Assembly (NCBI GenBank): GCA_025201765.1 | Contig: MU623571.1 | Coordinates: 1 to 28,439 of the forward strand | Reading direction: 5' to 3' | DNA from: Daldinia sp. FL1419 | Taxonomy: Eukaryota > Ascomycota > Sordariomycetes > Xylariales > Hypoxylaceae | DNA length: 28,439 bases | In this document: one piece after another, positions 22,132 to 28,439 of the stretch | Numbering within the stretch: the first letter of the stretch is position 1 | How the letters are laid out: every line of letters begins with the position of its first letter | Made by a program: the position numbers and the translations under genes | Notes under the pieces: generated by a model | Told to the model about the DNA's origin: nothing | What the model saw: only the letters and a program-made list of their open reading frames with translations | Database searches by the model: none

Positions 22132-22303
22132 AGCGTGCGAACAAAAAATATAAGTAAATGTTTAGAATTTTATAATATTTTATGTTAAATTTGCATTGAT
22201 ATATAAGATAGTATTTTGAGTTATTTTAATGAATTTAAATCAAAATATATCAAATGAAGCCATCTGCTAGCGCCTGTGGCGCTGCGCTGCCAAATATTTG
22301 GCT
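22132..22303 (-). promoter_or_regulatory. JJJ1 upstream region and right edge of the gene island
   Basis: A short, increasingly A/T-rich promoter region. At its far end lie two inverted repeats: AGCGCCTGTGGCGCT (22269-22283, 6-bp stem, 3-nt loop) and the perfect 14-bp palindrome GCCAAATATTTGGC (22289-22302). Family 2 sequence begins directly after them. Only about 170 bp separate the JJJ1 start from repeat DNA. Confidence 0.55.
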
Positions 22304-22304
22304 T

Positions 22305-25300
22305 ATGTTTTTATCCAGGATGAAGTCCGGTATATTATATTAAAACTTTTATAATAAATTATTATATGAAATTAATAAGAAAGTAATAAAAATTGATAAG
22401 GTAATTAATAAATTAATAAGTAATAAAAAAAATACATTAAAAATTTAAGATTTAAAAAAATATTTATAATTGGATATAGTTTTTTTATTAATAAGAATTT
22501 AAATTAATTAAATAGGAAAATGATTTTTAAGGGTTTATTTATGTTGAATATAAGTTTTAATAACTTTTGCAAAATATATTTTAACCTTATATTTTTATTA
22601 TACAAAATTTTATAATGTTAAAAATTAACAATTCTATCTTTAAAAACTTAAGTTAATTAAATAAGAAAATAACCTCTAGAATTTATTTATATTAAATAGA
22701 AATTCTAATTAAATAAGAGCTTTTATAAGATATACCTTGCAATTTTATTACATAAAATTTTATAAAAATTTAATAATTCTATATTTAAGAATTTAAATAA
22801 ATTAAATAAGAAATCAATTTTTGGAAATTTATTTATATTGAATTTAAGTTTTAATAGTTTTTGCAGAATATGTTTTATATTTTATTAGATAAATTTTTAT
22901 AGAAAAGTTAATGATTTTATATTTAAGAATTTAAGTTGATTAAATAGTAAAACAATTTCTAAAGATTTATTTATTTTGAATATAAGTTTTAATTAAATAA
23001 GAACTTTTATAAGATATACCTTAACTTTATAATTTTATTATATAAAGTTTTATAAAAAAATTAATGATTTTATATTTAAAAAACTTATCCAGGACGAAGT
23101 CCAGTACATTATATTGAAATTCTTCTAATATATTATTATATAAAATTTAAAAGAAATTAATAAAAAATTAATAAAAAATTAATAAAAAATTAATAAGAAT
23201 TAATAAGAATTAATAAGAATTAATAAGAATTAATGAATTAATTAATAAATTAATAAGAAATAAAAAAAATATATTAAAAATTAAAAAATTAAAAAAATAT
23301 TTATAATTAGATATATCTTTATTTAAATTAATTAAATAAGAAAATAATTTATTTTTATTAAATTTAAATTTTAATAATTTTTAGAAGATATGCCTTAATC
23401 TTATATTTTTATTATATAAAATTTTATGATTTTAAAAATTAATGATTCTATTTTTAAGAATTTGAGTTGATTAAATAGGAAAATAATTTCTGGAGGTTTA
23501 TTTATATTAAATAGGAACTTTAATAGTTTTTTTAGGATATGCCCTGCATTTTATTATATAAATTTTTATAGAAAAATTAATGACTAAGGGCATCCTAATT
23601 TGAGTTGATTAAATAGGAAAACAATTTTTAAAAACCTCTAATAGCTTTTATAAGATATGTCCTAACCTTATATTTTTATTATATAAATCTTTATAGAAAA
23701 ATTAATAATTTTGTATTTGAGAACTTAAGTTGATTAAATAAGTAAATAGTTTTTGAAGGTTTATATATTAAATATGAATTCTAATTGAATAAGAATTTTA
23801 ATTAAATAAGAGTTCTAATTGAACAGGAATTCCTACAGGACATGCCCTGTAATTTTATTGTACAAATCTTTATTAAAAAACTAATGATTTTATATTTAAA
23901 AATTTAAATTAATCAGATAAGAAAATAATTTCTAAAGGTTTATTTATATTGAATATAAGTTTTAATTGAATAAGAATTCCTGCAGGATATGCCTTGCACT
24001 TTATTGTACAAATTTCTATAAAAGAATTAACATTTTATATTTGAAATTTAAATTGATCAGATAGCAAAACAATTTTTAAAGGTTTATTTATATTAAATAT
24101 AAGTTTTAATTGAATAAAAGTTTTAATTGAATAAGAGCTTTAATTGAATAAGAACTTTAATTGAACAGAAGCTCTAATAGCTCCTACAAGATATGCCCTG
24201 CAATTCATTATACGAATTTCTATAGAAAAATTAATGATTGGGTACATCCTAATTTAAGCTAATCAAATAGGAAAACAATTTCTAAAAGTTTATTTATATT
24301 GAATATAAACTCTAATTGAATAAAAGCTCTTATAAGATATGCTTTGCAATTTTATCATACAAAACTCTATAAAAAAACTAATAATTTTATGTTTAAGAAT
24401 TAATATCTAAAAATCTATATATTAAACATAAGCTTTAATTAAACAGGAGCTCTAATAGCTCCTGCAGGATATACCCTAACCCTACACTTTTATTGTACAG
24501 ATCTCTATAGAAAACTAACAATTCTATATTTGAGAATTTAAATTAATCAGATAGGAAAACAATTTTTAAAAGCTTTTTTACATATTAAAAAGCCTATAAA
24601 AACTTTAGAAAAGTTAGATTGGCAGATTTTGTCTTGGCATTATTACCTTAACTAATTATTATAAAAAAGTTAATAATTTTAAATTTAAAAATATAAATTA
24701 ATCAGATAAGAAAATAATTTTTTGAAATTTATTTATATTAAATAAAAATTTTCATTTAAAATGAAATCCAATATATTATATTAAAATCCTTTTAATAAAT
24801 TATTATTTAAAATTAATAAGAAATTAATAAAAATTAATAGGAATTAATAAAAATTAATAAGGTAATTAATAAACTAATAAAAGGTAAAAGAAATATATTA
24901 AAAGTTTAAAGTTTAAAAAAATATTTATAATTAAGTACATCTTTATTTAAATTAATTAAATAAGAAATAATTTATTTATATTAAATTTAAACTTTAATAA
25001 TTCCTATAAAATATGCCTTAACCTTATACTTTTATTGTACGAAATTTTATAATTTTAAAAATTAATGATTTTATCTTTAAGAACTTAAGTTAATTAAATA
25101 GGAAAATAATTTTTGGACGTTTATTTATATTAAATATAAATTCTAATTGAATAAAAGTTTTAATTAAACAAAAACTCCGGCAGAATATGCCCTAACCCTA
25201 CACTTTTATCATACAAAACTCTATAGAAAATTAACAATTCTATATATAAGAACTTAAGTTGATCAAATAGGAGAACAACTTCTGAGGGTTTATTTATATT

Positions 25301-26808
25301 AAATTTAAGCTCTAATAGCTTTTATAGGATATGCCTTGCAATTTTATTATATAAATCTTTATAGAAAACTAATAATTCTATACTTAAGAATTTAAATTGA
25401 TCAGATAAGAAAATAATTTTTAAAGAGTTTTAATAGTTTTTACAGGATATGTCTTAACTTTATATTTTTATTATACGAAGTTTTATGGAAAAATTGATGA
25501 TTTTATGCTTAAGAATTTAAATTGATCAATCAAAAAAAATAATTTTTGAGGGTTTATTTATATTAAATAGGAATTTTAATTGAATAGGAGTTTTTATAAG
25601 ATATGCCCTGCAGTTTTATTGTATGAAGTTTTATGGAAATTGATGATTTTATACTTGAGAATTTGAGCTAATTAAACAATAAAACAACTTTTAAAAGTTT
25701 ATTTATATTAAATTTAAGCTTTAATAGCTTTTGCAGGATATGTCCTGTATTTTATTATACAAATTTCTATAAAAAAATTGATAATTAAGTACATCTTAAC
25801 TTAAACTGATTAGATAGGAAAATAATTTTTAAAGGTTTATTTATATTGAATATGAGTTTTAATAGTTCCTATAGGATATACCTTGTATTTTAATTAACCC
25901 ATAGCAAATCAAAAACTGTATAAGTTTAAGGATGTAAAATAATTATATTTTTAAAAAAAATAAAATGATTGGGTAAAAGAATAGATATATATAATTGTTT
26001 ACTAATGGTAATGTATTTTAGGAAGATATCTTTGAAGGAAGAAATTGAAATTATATATTTTTATGTAAAGATTTTATAAAGAAATTAAGTTATAAAATTT
26101 TATGAGTTTTTGTTGATTAAATAAGAAAGATAATTTTTGAAGGTTTATTTATGTTTAAAAGAGTTGTGGAGATTTGGAGGGTCTGGTTTTAAAAAAGCTA
26201 ATAAGGTTTTTATAAGGTAATATTTATGATTTAATTGTTTTATATTGGTTCAATAGGAATTTTAATAATTCTTGTAAGATATGCCTTGTAATTTTATTGT
26301 ACAAAGTTTTATAGAAAGTTAATGATTTTATATTTGAGAATTTGAGAATTTGAGTTGATTAAATAGGAAAATAATTTTTGGAGGTTTATTTATGTTGAAT
26401 AAGAGTTTTAATTGAATAGGAGTTTTAATTAAACAAAAGTTTTAATAATTTTTGCAGGATATAACCTAACCTTATATTTTTATTATACGAAACTTTATGG
26501 TTATAAAAATTAATAATTTTATATTTAAGAACTTGAATTAATTAGATAAGAAAATAACTTTTGAAGGTTTATTTATATATTAAAAAGTTTGTAGAAGGGT
26601 TAGATTGGCGGATTTCGTCCTAATTCTATCATTCCAACTTGTTATTATAAAAAAACTAATAATTTTATATTTAAGAACTTAAGTTTATTAAACAAGAAAA
26701 TAATTTTTAAAGGTTTATTTATATATTAAAAAATTTATAGAAATTTTAGAAGGGTTAATTTATGGAAATTAATAAAATTTTGTAATTTTAATTATATAAT
26801 TATATTAT
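22305..26808 (+). repeat. Family 2 repeat array, right flank
   Basis: A ~4.5 kb array of degenerate units of about 140-160 bp, roughly twenty in number. Each carries versions of GAGTTGATTAAATAGGAAAA, then GGTTTATTTATATTGAATAT, then CTCCTGCAGGATATGCCCTG and ATTGTACAAATCTCTATAGA. Well-preserved cores lie near 23536, 23841, 24191, 24464 and 25596. Longer modules that begin with CCAGGACGAAGTCCAGTA-like sequence start at about 22318, 23088 and (mutated) 24760; end modules with GGATTTCGTCC-like sequence lie near 24610 and 26610. Units differ mainly by C/T and G/A. There are no long open frames. The original nature of the array (satellite, or internally repetitive element) cannot be decided here. 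Confidence 0.7.
23156..23242 (+). repeat. Short tandem array of 10-11-bp AATTAATAA units
   Basis: Within the right array, units of AATTAATAAAA (about three) change to AATTAATAAG (about four). Similar but shorter runs occur near 24810-24860, so it is an expanded internal part of the family 2 start module. Confidence 0.8.
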
Positions 26809-27976
26809 TTAATTATATAAAACCCTATAACGCAGTTAACAAGCATCAGCAGAACGGATATAGAATGAGGTTATATTGTGGAATAATTACGATATTAATA
26901 ACATTAAAATAAATAATTTTTTTGAAATTATTAAAATATATAAGAATTATAGATTTGGTAAATAAGGGATTGAATATAATAAAAATAGTTATTAAATATT
27001 ATTAATAATTTTTTAATAAATTTTTTAAAAATTTAAAAATTTTAGAAAAATTGTAATAAAGCTTTAATAATTAATTTCTAGAATTGTATCAAAAAGGTAT
27101 AATTATGTTTTTTTATATAATTCCCTATCTTTGGCAAGTAAGTTATTTTTATAATATATAGTTATATTAGGATTATAACTTTAGTATAATATAATATTTA
27201 ATATTATAATAATCTTTAATAAAGAATTTAAAATATTTAAAAAGGGTTAATAATGGGATGAAATTGGAGAGATAATAGAATACCTATAAATATATAAGCT
27301 TTTTTTTTTTAATATAATATATATATAAAAATGAAATAGGTTTTTTAAAATAATATTGGATTATAAATGTAATGGGTATGGTAATATTATATTATAGTAT
27401 TGCAAAGTATAAACAAAATAAATAAAAAGGATTAAGGTTAATTAGAAAGGGTTACAAATTAATAGTACTATTTTAAATCATTTTAAAAAATAAATATAAT
27501 ATTATAATATTAAAAAAGAATTTATAAAAATAAAAATAAATAATGATTTTTTATAAAAATATAAAATTATTTATATATATTTATACCTAATATAAACTAT
27601 ATATATTTTAACCTTCTTTCAGAATAATTTCTTTATAATATAATAATATTTTTATAATTTATTAAAGAAAATAATAAAATTATTTTAAATTTTATTATTA
27701 TTTTACATTTGAACTATTATTATATTATTTTATAAAATTTGGATATTATAATATATTAAATATTTTTTTATATTAAAATTTAATTATTTTTATTAAAAAA
27801 TAAATTTTAATAAAAATATAAAATAAAATTAAAAATATAATAATATAATTTAATTAAATAAATAATAAATAAATTTTTTCTAAAATATAATTCCTATTTG
27901 GAATAAATATCAAAAGATAAACTGGATATTTGTATTATATTTTAAATAAATTAAAATAATAATAAATAAATAAATA
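26809..27976 (+). repeat. Family 1 retroposon-like repeat, copy D, inserted into family 2
   Basis: A ~1.17 kb copy with family 5' sequence (AACCCTATAACGCAGTTAAC at 26821) and a 3' AATAAATAAATAAAT tail ending near 27975. A 22-bp A/T-rich direct repeat flanks it (26787-26808 and 27977-27998). The sequence on both sides joins into one continuous block matching the uninterrupted 8880-9060 in the left flank. The exact 5' base is uncertain by about 10 nt because the flanks are A/T-only. Confidence 0.78.
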
Positions 27977-28337
27977 TTTAATTATATAATTATATTATAA
28001 TTATTTATAACCCCCCCCCCCCCCCTTTTTTAAAAGAAAAAAAGTTTTATATAATTGGGGTGATTTAATTATAAAAATAATTAAAAAAGAAATTTAATTA
28101 AAAATATAAGAATAATTTTAATTTTTATAAAATATATTTTACATTTTATTGTATAAATCTTTATAGAAAAATTGATGATTTGGTATTTAAGAACTTAAAT
28201 TAATCAAATAAAAAAAATTTTCTTGAAGGTTTATTTATATTTTAAAAAGCTTGTGGAAACCTTAAAAGTATTGGCTTTATGGAGGTTAATAAGGTCTTAC
28301 AACTTCAATTACGTAATTATATTACAACCTTTTGTAT
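27977..28337 (+). repeat. Family 2 end module and part of a further unit
   Basis: 27999-28110 continues the family 2 end module interrupted by copy D and matches 8945-9060. About 28130-28325 is another partial unit and end module (TTTATTGTATAAATCTTTAT near 28145; AAAAAGCTTGTGGAAACC near 28243). A run of 15 C at 28011-28025 sits where the left copy has TTCCTTTTTTT. Confidence 0.6.
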
Positions 28338-28439
28338 TGGGGGGGGGGGCCCCCCCCCCCGGCACACCAAAAAAAAAAAAAAAAAGTAGGAAAGAAATTT
28401 ATGTAAAATTTTTTTTTAAATAAAAATATTAAAATAATA
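28338..28439. other. G11C11 palindrome and poly-A run at window end
   Basis: 11 G (28339-28349) are followed directly by 11 C (28350-28360), then GGCACACC and 17 A (28369-28385). Such runs are out of place in A/T-converted DNA and may be an assembly or polymerase artefact. The 66-residue frame running through here (28223-28423) is a by-product of the homopolymers. Confidence 0.6.

Noticed and set aside
22305..26808. CRISPR-like regularly spaced repeats
   Set aside because: Repeat units are ~150 bp, contiguous and degenerate with no unique spacers, and the genome is eukaryotic.

Overview
The window reads as nuclear DNA of a filamentous ascomycete (Pezizomycotina). Evidence: short introns of about 49-89 nt with GTRNGT-type donors and CTAAT-type branch sites, fungal-type histone, ATG4, SQS1 and JJJ1 proteins, and strongly bipartite base composition. 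A Leotiomycete-like relative is my guess from the feel of the proteins only; no search was run.

Layout: a gene island of ordinary composition (about 9860-22310) sits between two extremely A/T-rich flanks (1-9160 and about 22310-28439). The island carries six intron-containing genes: a complex I LYR subunit (NDUFB9 type, +, 10206-10672), histone H2A (-, 11177-11714), histone H2B (+, 13708-14259), SQS1, an R3H/G-patch splicing and ribosome factor (-, 15085-17190), the autophagy protease ATG4 (+, 18502-20038), and the ribosome-biogenesis J-protein JJJ1 (-, 20389-22131). H2A and H2B are divergent across a shared ~2 kb promoter. H2B/SQS1 and ATG4/JJJ1 are convergent; SQS1/ATG4 are divergent. All six are housekeeping functions (chromatin, respiration, splicing and ribosome assembly, autophagy) with no operon-like or cluster logic, so this is a conserved syntenic-type island rather than an accessory cluster. 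I rebuilt each gene by hand from splice signals and reading-frame continuity.

The flanks hold no credible genes. They are degraded repeats in which copies differ almost only by C-to-T and G-to-A changes, the signature of repeat-induced point mutation (RIP). Family 1 is a ~1.16 kb retroposon-like repeat with a fixed 3' end and a TAAA-type tail. Five copies are seen (96-869, 1590-2769, 5238-6385, inverted 6473-6533, 26809-27976), four of them with candidate target-site duplications of 12-22 bp and two clearly 5'-truncated. Family 2 is an array of ~140-160 bp units plus longer end modules, present in the same orientation on both sides of the island (about 7465-9060 and 22305-28337), with a less mutated relative at about 4680-5220. 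One family 1 copy is inserted inside a family 2 end module, and the left flank supplies the matching empty site. A ~700 bp DNA element with perfect 28-bp inverted ends (including the TA target) marks the left edge of the island.

Nothing here demonstrates a new molecular system. The most informative signals are the retroposon family with readable duplications, the RIP record, the repeats flanking the gene island, and a small complex I gene that is split into very short exons and therefore easy to miss.
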